Assembly: GCA_030490835.1 (NCBI GenBank) | Contig: CM059972.1 | Span: 19,259,764-19,323,763 of the forward strand | Length of the DNA: 64,000 nucleotides | Direction: 5' to 3' | Origin: Annona cherimola | Lineage: Eukaryota > Streptophyta > Magnoliopsida > Magnoliales > Annonaceae | Part shown: in pieces, positions 23,092 to 34,300 of the stretch | How positions within the stretch are numbered: the first letter of the stretch is position 1 | Layout: the number at the start of each line of letters is the position of its first letter | Made by a program: the position numbers and the translations under genes | Notes under the pieces: generated by a model | The model's database searches: none | Seen by the model: only the letters and a program-made list of their open reading frames with translations | Told to the model about the DNA's origin: nothing

Positions 23092-25371
23092 TCACCAACG
23101 ACCTCCACAAGAACAATGCCCTCCTCTAAAAAGGTGGAAACGAATTCGATCTCTAACAACAATTTCTCGCTGTTCTAGTGCAGACACCAATTCCATAGCC
23201 CGATGGCAATCACTGCAAATCCTAAGGTTCTTCACGATCCGGATTGGCGAGCCATCTCTTGAGCTGATAAGCGCAAATGACAACGCCAATTTTTCACTGT
23301 GGCAATACAAAGCTGCCTCCTTATCCTCTTCATCCAAGTTCTTTAGCAGGGCCCCAACATCTGGTTCATAGCCCATTGGCTTGATCCTTTCTACAAATTC
23401 ATCCCATGCCGCATAAATGTCAGCAGACCTGGGATGTGACGTATCCCCGGCTGTAAATTCATGAACCACACCACCGAGTTCAACTGCACTGCACCCAGGT
23501 TGCTTCTTCACTCCATGAGCCCTCATCTCGGACCTCACTTTGGCTACATTTTCCCACTTTCCTAAAGATGCATAAATATTTGATAAAAGTACATAGTTCC
23601 CATCATGGCCAGGATCCAATTCAACAAGCCGACGTGCTGCTTCTTCGGCTATTTCAACATTTTTGTGAGATCGGCAAGCACCTAGCAATGCCCCCCAAAC
23701 CACCGCATCAGGCTCAATAGGCATGTGTTTGACAAGTTCATAAGCATCAGCCAACCAGCCAGCTCGGCCAAGAAGATCAACAACACAGCCATAGTGCTCA
23801 ATTTGAGGGAGAATGTTATATCGACTTTGCATCAAATCAAAAAGCTCCAGTCCTTCTGCTTCCAATCCACCATGGCTGCAAGCACTAAGCAAGCCTACAA
23901 AGGTCGTGTCATCAGGTGCTGGTCCATCCATTTCCATTGAAGTAAAGAGTTCAAGAGATTCACTTCCTTGCCCATGAATTGCTAAACCCTTGATCATTGC
24001 ATTCCAACAAGCCAAGTCTTTCTCAGGCGTTGCCCAAAATAACTGGCGGGAGCGATTCAGGTCTCCGCATCGAGCATACATGTCAATGAGGGCGGTAGAG
24101 AGGAAGACATCCAACTCTATAGCATTTCTTTCTATGAAGGCGTGCAGCCATTCACCCAAACCCAAAGCACCCATCTGGGAGCAAGAAGTGACGAGACTAA
24201 CCATGGTGACTGCATCAGGTTTACATCCTTGCCCACATTCAGCTTGCATCTGGCGGAACAATTCCACTGCCTCGTTTGGTCGTTGATTTTGAGAATAGCC
24301 CCCAATCATTGCATTCCATGTCACTAGGTCTTTCTCAGGAATCTCATTGAACAATCTTCGAGCATCATCAATTCTCCTTAGCCTGGTGTAAAGATTCAGG
24401 ACTGCAGTTGAGACAGAGATCGAATTCGATGACCTGGCATAGTTGAGGATCTGATCAATTGTGATCATGTCTGGTGAGGAAGCTCCCGCAAGAGCAGATA
24501 TAACAGTCAATGTAGTCACATTGTCAGGTACGACACCAGATTCCAGCATCCGAGAGAAAACAGACAGCGCCTCATCATTCTGCCCATTCTGAGAAAACCC
24601 AGAAATCAAAGCATTCCAAGTAACCAAATTCCTCTCAGGCATCTCATTAAATAATGCCTGAGCCTTTTCCAACTCCCCTGCCTTTGCCATAGCACTAATC
24701 AAAGTATTCCAAGACACAACATCTCGATCGGGCATTTCGTCAAAGAACTTCCCTGCCTGCGCCAGATCTCCCAAACTAAGTAGCTCTCCTAGAACTATAT
24801 TCCAAGACGTGGAATCGGGCTCGGCGATCATCCGAAAAGCCTCCATCGCGGCATCACTCAGAGAGCACTTGAAGTACATATACACCAAAGAATTCGCAAC
24901 GAAGATGCGACGCTGCAGGCTACCACTCTTCACCAGACTACCATGCACCTGCTCTCCAAACTCCAAGTCGGAGAGACCGGCGCAAGCCTTGAGGACGTAT
25001 GGCAGCGTGTAATGATCAGGGTAGAAGCCCCATTCCAGCATTTGTACATACAAGTGGAGGGCTAAGCAATGGTGGCCATTGTGGGTGTAGGCTTTAAGCA
25101 TGGAATTGCAGAGGATGAGGTCTGGATGGGCGACGGAATTGAAGAGACGGGTAGCGTAGGTGGTGGTGCCAGACGAGGTACAGATGGAGATGAGCTTGGT
25201 GATGAGGATGTTGTCTTGGTGAAGGAATCTGCGGAAGAGCTGAGCTTGTATTTGTTTGAGGTGGGGAAGTTGGAGGTTCGGGTTTTGTTGGAGTATGAGA
25301 GAGATGGATTGCTGCTCTCTTGATCTTTGAACAACTACGGGAAGAGATTGATATCCAACAATGCTAATCAT
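23092..25371 (-). CDS. PPR protein, PLS class with E and degenerate DYW domains, intronless
   Basis: This belongs to the organellar RNA-binding family usually involved in C-to-U editing. The first ATG of the frame is at 25371 (MISIVGYQSL), giving 759 residues; the codon three positions upstream is GTG and a stop lies further upstream without an intervening ATG. Seen: PPR repeats from about residue 75 to 530 (DVVSWNTLISAMAKAGELEKA, NLVTWNALISGFSQNG, DLVTWNAMIGGYSQNQ), an E region (AVVWGALLGACRSHKNVEIA) and a PG-box-like QPGCSAVE. The DYW deaminase-like domain has HSE (H691, E693), CSDC (C719, C722) and a terminal CSC. The last three residues are GRW, not DYW. Lack of introns is typical of the family. 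The organelle and RNA target cannot be read from sequence. The zinc and glutamate residues needed for deamination are intact, so activity is possible. Confidence 0.93.
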   Translation of the reverse strand: MISIVGYQSLPVVVQRSREQQSISLILQQNPNLQLPHLKQIQAQLFRRFLHQDNILITKLISICTSSGTTTYATRLFNSVAHPDLILCNSMLKAYTHNGHHCLALHLYVQMLEWGFYPDHYTLPYVLKACAGLSDLEFGEQVHGSLVKSGSLQRRIFVANSLVYMYFKCSLSDAAMEAFRMIAEPDSTSWNIVLGELLSLGDLAQAGKFFDEMPDRDVVSWNTLISAMAKAGELEKAQALFNEMPERNLVTWNALISGFSQNGQNDEALSVFSRMLESGVVPDNVTTLTVISALAGASSPDMITIDQILNYARSSNSISVSTAVLNLYTRLRRIDDARRLFNEIPEKDLVTWNAMIGGYSQNQRPNEAVELFRQMQAECGQGCKPDAVTMVSLVTSCSQMGALGLGEWLHAFIERNAIELDVFLSTALIDMYARCGDLNRSRQLFWATPEKDLACWNAMIKGLAIHGQGSESLELFTSMEMDGPAPDDTTFVGLLSACSHGGLEAEGLELFDLMQSRYNILPQIEHYGCVVDLLGRAGWLADAYELVKHMPIEPDAVVWGALLGACRSHKNVEIAEEAARRLVELDPGHDGNYVLLSNIYASLGKWENVAKVRSEMRAHGVKKQPGCSAVELGGVVHEFTAGDTSHPRSADIYAAWDEFVERIKPMGYEPDVGALLKNLDEEDKEAALYCHSEKLALSFALISSRDGSPIRIVKNLRICSDCHRAMELVSALEQREIVVRDRIRFHLFRGGHCSCGGRW

Positions 25372-25379
25372 TTCCTGCA

Positions 25380-25885
25380 CAATTTCTTTTTTCAGATGTC
25401 TGTGACTCTCTTCGTTTCCTGATTGAGTTTATGTAGTTTTTGGGGGCTAAAATGCAACTATGCACGCATACATGGTCCATTTTAAAGGGTTGGGGGTGAA
25501 GACCCTCCTTTAGTTTACTGTCCCATTTCGGGCATTCCATGGATATAATTTGATGGTTGTGCCCACCTTGATGATAACATAAAATTAAAACCATCCATTC
25601 TATTTAAGGTTATCTATTAAGAGAGGAATACAAAAACAAGTTCTATCCCACTCAAATATTTGCATGAGCCCCATTCGATGAATGTGTAACATCAACTTAA
25701 TAAAATAATTTAATTGACATACCTGTTTTAAAACTATTAATTCAATATATATACACATTTTTGTGTATAGATAACTGATCGTACGAAATTATTGTAGCGA
25801 TTAATGCAACTGCGGATGAATCATAGTGATTTCGATATTTTTTATATAATTTTAAATATTTGTATATTGGGATACTTCTATTAAA
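25380..25885. other. Upstream region of the PPR gene
   Basis: About 500 bp between the PPR start and the next repeat. It probably holds the leftward promoter and leader, but I see no clear TATA box. Confidence 0.35.
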
Positions 25886-25889
25886 CTCC

Positions 25890-26640
25890 TCTTCTATAGA
25901 ACTCTTTCCATTTTTAACTTCTAAATAATTGATGGAAAACTCACTCCATTTATTATATTTACATCACTTATATTACCATCAAAAATTTTTATTTGTCTAC
26001 TACGGTTACATATGAGTTCCATTTACAAACGTATAAAATCAATATATGGTGTGTTTAAGAAGTAATAAAACTTTAAATAAAAAATTTTTAGTATAGAAAT
26101 TTTTGAATTAATAAAAAATGATGTGATAGAATAAGTATAATAATAAAGAGTAAAAGAATAAAGTTAAAATGGATAAATCGATTGTATAGACAATTGTGCA
26201 AAAATAATTAAAAAATATGTATAAGAATATGTAAAGAAATAATTAAAAAATATGATAATTGTATACAGTGAAAAGTTTTATGTGGAAAAGTTTTGGAGTT
26301 TGCCAAATATGCCTATAATAAAATTATTTAATGCTAAAGATCAATTTTTAAGTAACATTTTTAACATCTAAAATGTCTAAAATATCACTATTATATAGAT
26401 AAATGATATTCTAAAGTATTAATACATTCTAATATATATATGTAAATGTATCTAAGCATTTTTTCTAATTTACACTGAATGGCCTGTGCACATATTGGAA
26501 TTGGATAAAACTTTATTTCTTAGCTAAACAAATAATGTCAACTATAATAAATAGATTGAATTTTCTATCAATTATTAACATCTAAAAAATAAAGAGGATC
26601 ATATAAAATTACTGCTATAAAACCCTTCTTATATAGATTC
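25890..26640 (+). repeat. MITE family B copy split by a family A insertion
   Basis: The left half is 25890-26046 (TTTCCATTTTTAACTTCTAAAT...). The right half is 26314-26640 (ATAATAAAATTATTTAATGC...). Together they follow the order of the intact copy at 3740-4225; the break corresponds to about position 3898 of that copy. Confidence 0.75.
26047..26313 (-). repeat. MITE family A inserted into family B
   Basis: The insert runs from TGGTGTGTTTAAGAAGTAAT to GTTTGCCAAATATGCC. TATA lies directly on both sides (26043-26046 and 26314-26317), while the intact family B copy has a single uninterrupted sequence there. The target duplication is therefore 2-4 AT bases, which fits PIF/Harbinger or Tc1/mariner-type MITEs better than hAT or Mutator. 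Confidence 0.75.
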
Positions 26641-27780
26641 CAACCAAGAATTTGATTGAAATGATTGTTAGTATATTTGTTTTAATAAATGGTGTTAAGC
26701 AAAATAAATATGTAAGATTTTAGTTTAACGATCAAAGTAGGCCTGAAATGGTAATGGCACTCTCACATATTCAAGGATATCGGTTCCACTGGAGTTTTCC
26801 CCGTGCATGAACATACACATCTTATGGATAGGCAAACGAATCATCCGAGTCCATGCAATTGTCAGATGCAGCATGAGCAGCTTTAATTCATAGAAATAAA
26901 ATGATATGGATTGTAGGATGATAGCTTCCAAGGGCAGTAATTTTTTGAATCATTTTCCATCCGGCAAGCTATCATTCTTGAGGCATAAATGAAAAATTGG
27001 TTTGAGAGTTCAATTTTCCTCTAGAAAAAATAATTTTAAACTTATTCAACAAGGTACTGGTTCATAATGTAAATGTCACAATAATTTTATTCTCTATTAC
27101 ATATATCCTCAATCATTATTCTCATGTCTATTTTAACTTTTGTTGACTTTATAATTGGCCTGATCGTTCAACATCAATGAATTTATAATAATTATAAAAA
27201 AAAAAAAAAAAAAAAACTTACGGAAGCATTGGGATTTTTTAAGCACCCACAGGTTCTAGTCACTAACAAGAAATTCTCAACTTTATATACACAGGTAATG
27301 TAAAATTTTAAATGTACCTAGACTGAAAAACAGATGTGCACCTTTCCTCTCAACCCTTCACTCAAATATCTCTTTGTATTTTACAATGTTGTGTGCAACC
27401 TTTAAAAGATCATTACCATGATGTGAAGAACTACCATACGGCCATGAAATTGAACGGAAAACGAGGATGTGTTTCGCAAATGTCAACCACGACAAGATAC
27501 GGCTAACAAAGGCCCCATTTAATTAAAAAGACAAACATATCAGAAATAAAGGTTATACTAGGATAATTCTTTTATTACACTGGGATAAATCAGTCTTTTG
27601 CCCATTTCTTTGGCATTTCAGCTTTACCCGCATTAAATGCAACTTAAAACGGTTTTAAACAATTTATTTCAGCTGGTATCAAACAATGCCTGCTCAGTGC
27701 TCACTCCAGCTACTCACAAGCTTTCAATCAATGCTGAGCCACGCTAGCCAATCAGCTCCAGCCAAATCAAACAGGCCCTC
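26641..27780. other. Intergenic, nothing recognised
   Basis: Only short frames without domains. There is a long A run near 27197. Confidence 0.45.
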
Positions 27781-27791
27781 GCTTGCAGCTG

Positions 27792-28053
27792 TTTTTTTAT
27801 TTTTATTTTTTATTATTGGTAATTATGCATCGTAACAACTGATATTACAATCAAGCACATTTACGACCGTCACATACTGCGGATGGAATTTTTCTATAAA
27901 CATCCCTACACCGGGGGAATCTATAAATACCCCTAAACTAAGGGAATCAGCATAAAGAGAGATCAAACTCCCGCTTGGCAGCTTGAAGATTCGAACCTGG
28001 GCAGCAAATATGCATGCCCACGGCTCTAACCAACTGCACTGCCGGCAGTTGGT
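27792..28053 (-). mobile_element. Intact tRNA-derived SINE
   Basis: Read on the minus strand, the head carries an A-box-like GGCAGTGCAGTTGG (28043-28030) followed by TTAGAGCC, and a B box GGTTCGAATC (27997-27988). It ends in an A-rich tail (27792-27818). Target-site copies flank it: GCTTACAGCTG at 28054-28064 and GCTTGCAGCTG at 27781-27791, 11 bp with one mismatch. At 262 bp it is a typical plant SINE. It lies just past the 3' end of the VAP27 gene in the same orientation. Confidence 0.85.
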
Positions 28054-28364
28054 GCTTACAGCTGGTGTTGCCCGTGCTAGTGATATCATTTGCATTACCC
28101 TCTTTGCTTCATATATAAAGAAAACGTCTTGGGTTTCTCTTTATCACAAACAGTTAGTTCACTTTACATACGACTCTAGATGATCCCAAAAATAAGCAGA
28201 ACTCGGTAAGCCATCAACAAAGATCTAACTAGGATATTTTTCTTATCTATGTCTGATACTATAAACATTAATTACAGGCTGGCTTTTGTCCTAGAGTTCT
28301 TGTCTTTCGAACAAGCAATACAGAACAAACTGGACTACTACTGTTCTTATGATCTTATCTAGTT

Positions 28365-31300
28365 TCATGTGCGGATCATGTACCCCAGCACCATACTCAC
28401 AAGACCGATGAAGCAAACAAACAGAAATGGAAATCCCACCTGAACTTTTTGCACAGCGCTCTGCTTTTTTGCCGATGCCTTGCAAGGTAAAAAGGCAAAT
28501 GAAATCAGACAGATCATACTACTACCATCAAGAACACAGTAAGAGACACTTTGAGGAATTATGAATTTGACCATTGATAGTCAGATAGAGCTCCTACTTA
28601 ACAGCTTTGCCCAACTTGGATTGAATCTGGTATGGGTTTTGTCAATCTGAAGTTTGAACCATTTAACTAGACTTGCAAGCCAAATTGAACTCAAAGCAAA
28701 TATGCATCTACTACACATACCAAACATAAAAAAGCAAACTTGAGGCTGATCCAAACCAAAAATCCAATTGAGATCATACCGAATTTAGCTTTGAAACTAG
28801 CAAGCCTAAATTCCAGCTTAAACAAACATTAGAGCCAATACTTTAGATTAGATAAATTTAGCCTTGAATGAGATGGAGAGGCCTTTCAAAGGAAGAGAAT
28901 CCTCACAGGAATGAATAAAAGAATCGGGATGAACTTGAACGGAAGAAAATAAGAGAGCAAGAACAGAGTCAAACTTGTACTCAACAACCAGTTGACTTTC
29001 AATCCTAATACATGTTTCCCTTCATAAGAATTGACATACAGAATAGAATCCTATTTTAAGTACAGATAAATGAAATAGTGAAAATGAAGATTTAAACCAG
29101 AGGAGTGATCCTGTTAGCCCGGGCTAAGTAAATGTCTCACTTAGCCTACCTCAAAAATCCTATTTAAAACAACTTTTTTTTTGTTTTTTCTTCGTACACT
29201 TGTTTATCTAAGTGTATTTAATATATAAATCAAGTTTTAACATTTTTGGATATGTGTATATATATATTTTAGATTTTTTAAAAATAAGAGTATTTTAAAT
29301 ACATATATATACACATAGATGTTTAAAAATCTCAAAAGAATAGATAAACATATTCAAAAATGGTAAAACTTGGTCTATATGTTAAATACACTTAGATAAA
29401 CAAGTGCACGAAGAAAAAAGTAAAATTTTTTTTTTTTTGTTGTAAATAGGTTTTTTAAGGTGGGCTAAGTGGGGCATTTACTTAGCCCGGTTTAACAGGA
29501 TCACTCCTCTTTAAACCACCCATGAAGTTGACAATATGTGGGTTCCCTTGATGCCAACATCAAAACCCACAATCACCCCCCCCCCCCCCCCCCCCCACCA
29601 AAACAAACAACCAGAAAGAAAAAAAGGGAAAAAAAAAAAAAAACTGTTTAATGTTCAACGTGTAATAATTCCAAAAATGAATTAAAAAATAAATAGACTT
29701 CAACGATTTTTTTAGCTTCAGTAAGTGTGATTCACAAGGGTCAACACCTTTATCATTGTCCAAAATTTGACTGTACATTTTTTATTTCTTCTTTTGGTAG
29801 TTTCACTAGTATTGTATTATATTTGTCAAGTGGACCCAGCATAATTTCCTCTGAAAAAAGTTCTGCTGCTTATTTCCATGCGAAATTGAAATTGGAAAAT
29901 CACTAAGATGGACATGTTTTAACAATACACATTTCTAAGGAACCTCTGAGATGTTTCTATGACATATTTCCCAACCATCAAAATTACCACAGATCATTTG
30001 GGACTTGAAACCAACAATGAGTTTGACTTACAACTCAGGTTGGCACTGTGCCCAAAAATATATGGAATAGTTGATATTAATGCACAACCTTACATTGGAG
30101 AGATTGCTGTAACACACACTGAGAATTCACAGCATTGATTATGAGAGATTTGCATTAGACAAGAAATTAATAGTGGTAATAATCAATTATCGCTAACACC
30201 AGTAGAGACTTGGGGAAGTCTTTGTGGGTCCCTAGGACCCTATCTTGCAAGCTTGTAGGATTTTTACATCCCTGTGTTGTTAGTGTTTATGGTATTTGTT
30301 GATCAACTTTAAACGGAATTGACACTGCTCAGGTGGTTGTGAAAATATAAGAGAATGATCCATTGACAGTATAAATCTGAACTTGGAAAGGGAGTGGTGA
30401 AGATGTGTACCAGTTCCTGCTGCAACATATCCTTCGCTTGAACTATGGTGCTCCTTTCTTCTCTCAATCTTAGGATGGTCTTCTCAGCCTTTGAAAAGGG
30501 GAAAAAAAGATCACATCATGGCTTGATAAAAAAAGAAAAAGAAAAAGAAAAAAGATTACATCATGGCTCGATCAAAAAAATCATAGAAAAGAATGATTCT
30601 TTAACGATCAGTATGGATGTAGTAAAAGAACAAGTAGTGGTTGATCGATGTACCAATCATCTTCTCCAACGCTTTTCACTAGGCCCGCTGAGTTATTTTT
30701 TGCCATGGTCAAGGGTTTCCGAGATAAGGTGCAATCAATTTGTGAGACATGTCAAACCAGGCAGCTTTCCCTATTGTTCTATAGTCCTCTAGCCTCAGTG
30801 CCATTCAGTGAATCATTCAGAGATAGTTGTAAGATAAACTATGAAATGCTGGAAAAACTATGAAATCAATCCAAAGATCTAAGAAATTACTCATATGGCT
30901 AAAAAAGCCAGTCTAGATATAAGTTCATGCACTCTCTCTCTAAAGGTCCCTTTGAACCTGGTAGTGCAAACAGAAATGTATTTAGATAAACTCATGTTGA
31001 GCCATCCTCCCAGTATTTTTTCCAACTCTTCTGAGTCTAGTTTTTTAGTTGGCGACAAACCAGGGAAAGATCTTATGCCAGGCATCTTTATTTCCTAGCA
31101 GGGAAGCATTCTCTCCTCCCACTGTTACTAAGAGTCAAAACACAAGGATGGAACGACCCTAAAGTGCAATTGTTCTCCTTTCTATTTTTCTAGGAATATA
31201 TGCAACCACCTCATTTTGGGTACACTAGCAGTCTACAACATGGTAACTAGATGAATTCAGTTCCCGTTCAGCATGTCTATCAAAGATGTTTTCATCCCAT

Positions 31301-34300
31301 TACCTTTTAAATTACTTCATGCATGAACAATGAAAAAACAGCAAAATCTCATCTCTTTATGAAATGTCCATAAACTCATTTTTTAACAAAAAGGCATTGT
31401 GTATATGGAATCGAACACATCCAACGATGTCAGACCATCAAAATGGGAGAAAATCGGTCCTCTGCATCAACCATCAATGCAGGCCACAAAACAAACACAG
31501 ATGATTTTTTTTTTTTCCCTGAGCAATCATTTGTCTATGGTTTTGCTCACTGAATAATTGGACTTCAGTTTTCAGCTCATAAATCATCATGATTCATGAC
31601 ACTGTTGAAATACACTCTTGAGTATCCTTTTTCCCTCTTTAATAGCGCCATCTAATGGTGCATACAGTCACGTAATGAAAGTCTCATCAACCTATAGTAG
31701 AGATGTCGCAAAAATGTGCAATGCACTTTTAAAAATTCTGATGGAAGCTCTGCTTGTCAGTGCTGACAAGAATTGGAACACTGCAAGTCGCTTTCTATTC
31801 AATGAATCACTCAAAGGCTCCAGTTCCAGGGATAAGAAATAAGGTTGTCATTCATTGATGCTTGCATCAGAAGTGATTCATGAAATCCAGAACTCAGCAA
31901 ACAAATATAAACTACTTATCAAATGATTTACCAGCTATCTTTTTGGCTTGATAAGTCTCGTATAACTGCCTTACATGCAACTTACATCCCATAATATTCT
32001 CCTGATGTCTTACTTGTTTAAAAGAATCCTGCCTTATATATCTCACGATATCATAAAAGGTGGAAATCAAGTGAATCAGTGTTAAAAGGTGCCACTTGTA
32101 CGAAATTCAAAATGCATAAACAGTTTTGAATCCTTCTTCTATTAGAGATGTTGTGTTAATGCTGAAAGTTTAGGCAAAAGGTGAGGTCCTCCCAATGACA
32201 TGAATAATTTTATGTTTTCCCCCCTGACAACCAATCAACTGTGGAGCATCGTAGATGAAAGGTTCTGATTTCATGCGCATTTACAACATCCTTGAAATGA
32301 GGCTCTCTAGAATATCATCAGGATGTAGGAATGCGCAATGAGAACTTGCGAACAACTACCTGATCAGAAGGCCACATCGTGAGCACCTTATCAGTAGCAG
32401 CATCAAGTTACCAACTCACCTCATTTAATTGTGATTCCAGCTTGTCTAGCTTCATTTTCAAGTCATCAACTTTTCTAGTTACATCTGCATCCAGTTTAGT
32501 GCCATCTGCATCCAGTTTATTGGCATCTGCATCCAGTTTATTGGCATCTGCATCCAGTTTAGTCGCATCTGCATCAGGTTCAGTTGCCTCTCCATCCAGT
32601 TCAGTTGCCTCTCCAACCAGTTTAGTTGCCTCTTCTTCCAATTTAGTTGCATGCGCATCCTCTGATACCTGCTAGAATAATGAATCACAAATTACACTCA
32701 CCCAATTTCTGTGGCATCTAATTGAGATGGATAGTTCTCCAAAGGACCTAAATGTAAAAATAAAGTTCTCTTCAAAAGGCACCTGAAGACCTATTTATTT
32801 CGTTTGGAAAATAGCACACTAGCCGTTTCAGACACCACCTGATTAAACATGAAAGGCTATTTTCAAGAAGAAAAATGCCCCCAATGGAAAAAAAAAAGAA
32901 AAAAGGAATGACTTAAAAAAGTAATTAGCAAAGGCTAATAATCATTGACAACAGCCCTTGCATCAGTTTTCCCTTCAGAACTTTCTGTTTTCTTAATTTA
33001 CCTTCATAGCAATCATCATTATTAGTGAAAGGTTGTTCCTACCTAAGTGAGGTCAACTACTGTGCTTCTATTGAGCTATTCATGTGGATCTTGGAGCACA
33101 TAAATGATCATATGCGAAATTAACCAACAAAGTGAGATCTGCCTCTAGGATTAGTGTGCTGAATTTTTCAAAGACACTAATGCAACAGTGAACAAGTAGC
33201 TTACAGCAACAAAAGATGGTGGAAGGTTTTCGGCATCACTCGACGCTTGATCTTTCATAATAGGCTCCTGCTTCAAAATAGGAGTTTCGTAAGTCTGCTC
33301 CTGCTTTGAAACTCCATTGATGGGCAGCAAAACTGGAGAATGAGGTGGGCTTATAAGTACCACCCTCAATTTATTCTCTTCAACATATCTGCCATTTTCT
33401 TTGGTAAACTGCAAAACCAAAAGTATGAGAATCCATAACCAACAAGTTCAACCAGACTATGTAGCTAATTACGTACAAGGGTTGGTTTAATATCTTCTGC
33501 ATTGGTCCCAAAAGGAACAATTGTGCTCTGAATCAGGAACTTGTCTCTGCACTGCATATCCGGTGGAGCTTCTCGTTGAGATTGCATGGTGACTATGTTG
33601 ATGTCAAATGCATTAAAGTCAGAAGTTAGTACAGAAAGCAAATTGTTTTGTCTAAATGCATGCAATAAAAACAACAAATGATCAAAAAAGTCATTGTATC
33701 TCCCAGATATCTTTTCTATTACTATCATCATATTCTGATATCAAATCTTCCAACTAGTATCTGCCCATTCGAATTTTTTCCTTCCTCCCTCCTCACTTCA
33801 CCTTTCTAAATGTGCTCTTGCTAATAACCAATAACCAATCAGAAACATTGACAAAGTTTACCAGTATAGCAACACTATTGCAGAAACATACCTATCTAGT
33901 GATTTGATACACTTGTTAGTATTCAGGAAATGATATGGCTAGGACAATAAACTCTAATAATGTGCTTAACCAGTAGATCCAGATTTATTATAATGATACC
34001 AAAGCGCACACTGGAGCTGACATGATGAAAATAATCATCTAAGACATGGCTCGTTAAAACAAGTTATCCCAAAAACTTTCCTCAGTCTAGTATTTCCTGT
34101 TGATGCAGGTGAATGAATGATTTCAATTATTCATAGGATGGCATAAGTTTAATGGAACTAAAATGGAGATACTGGTATTACACTGTTCTATAAACATTTT
34201 CAGAAAAGAGAGGAGAAGCCGTAAAGAAAGGTGCATTGTGAATGTATGTCCAGACTGCCCAACCGTTTTGTTCAAATATTTAAATAATAATTAGAACAAT

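Noticed and set aside
25062..25334. Frames overlapping the PPR 5' end on both strands
   Set aside because: They are shadows of the PPR coding sequence in other frames and have no family match.
27988..28043. Possible functional tRNA gene
   Set aside because: The A and B boxes are present but the cloverleaf cannot be closed. The A-rich tail and flanking duplication show a SINE.
27823..28095. 90-residue minus-strand frame
   Set aside because: It lies within the SINE and crosses its promoter boxes.
32379..32675. Plus-strand frame rich in ASASS/LLASASS repeats
   Set aside because: It is the antisense of the VAP27 heptad array. Its repeat nature comes from the 21-bp units, and the minus strand has the splice sites and family context.
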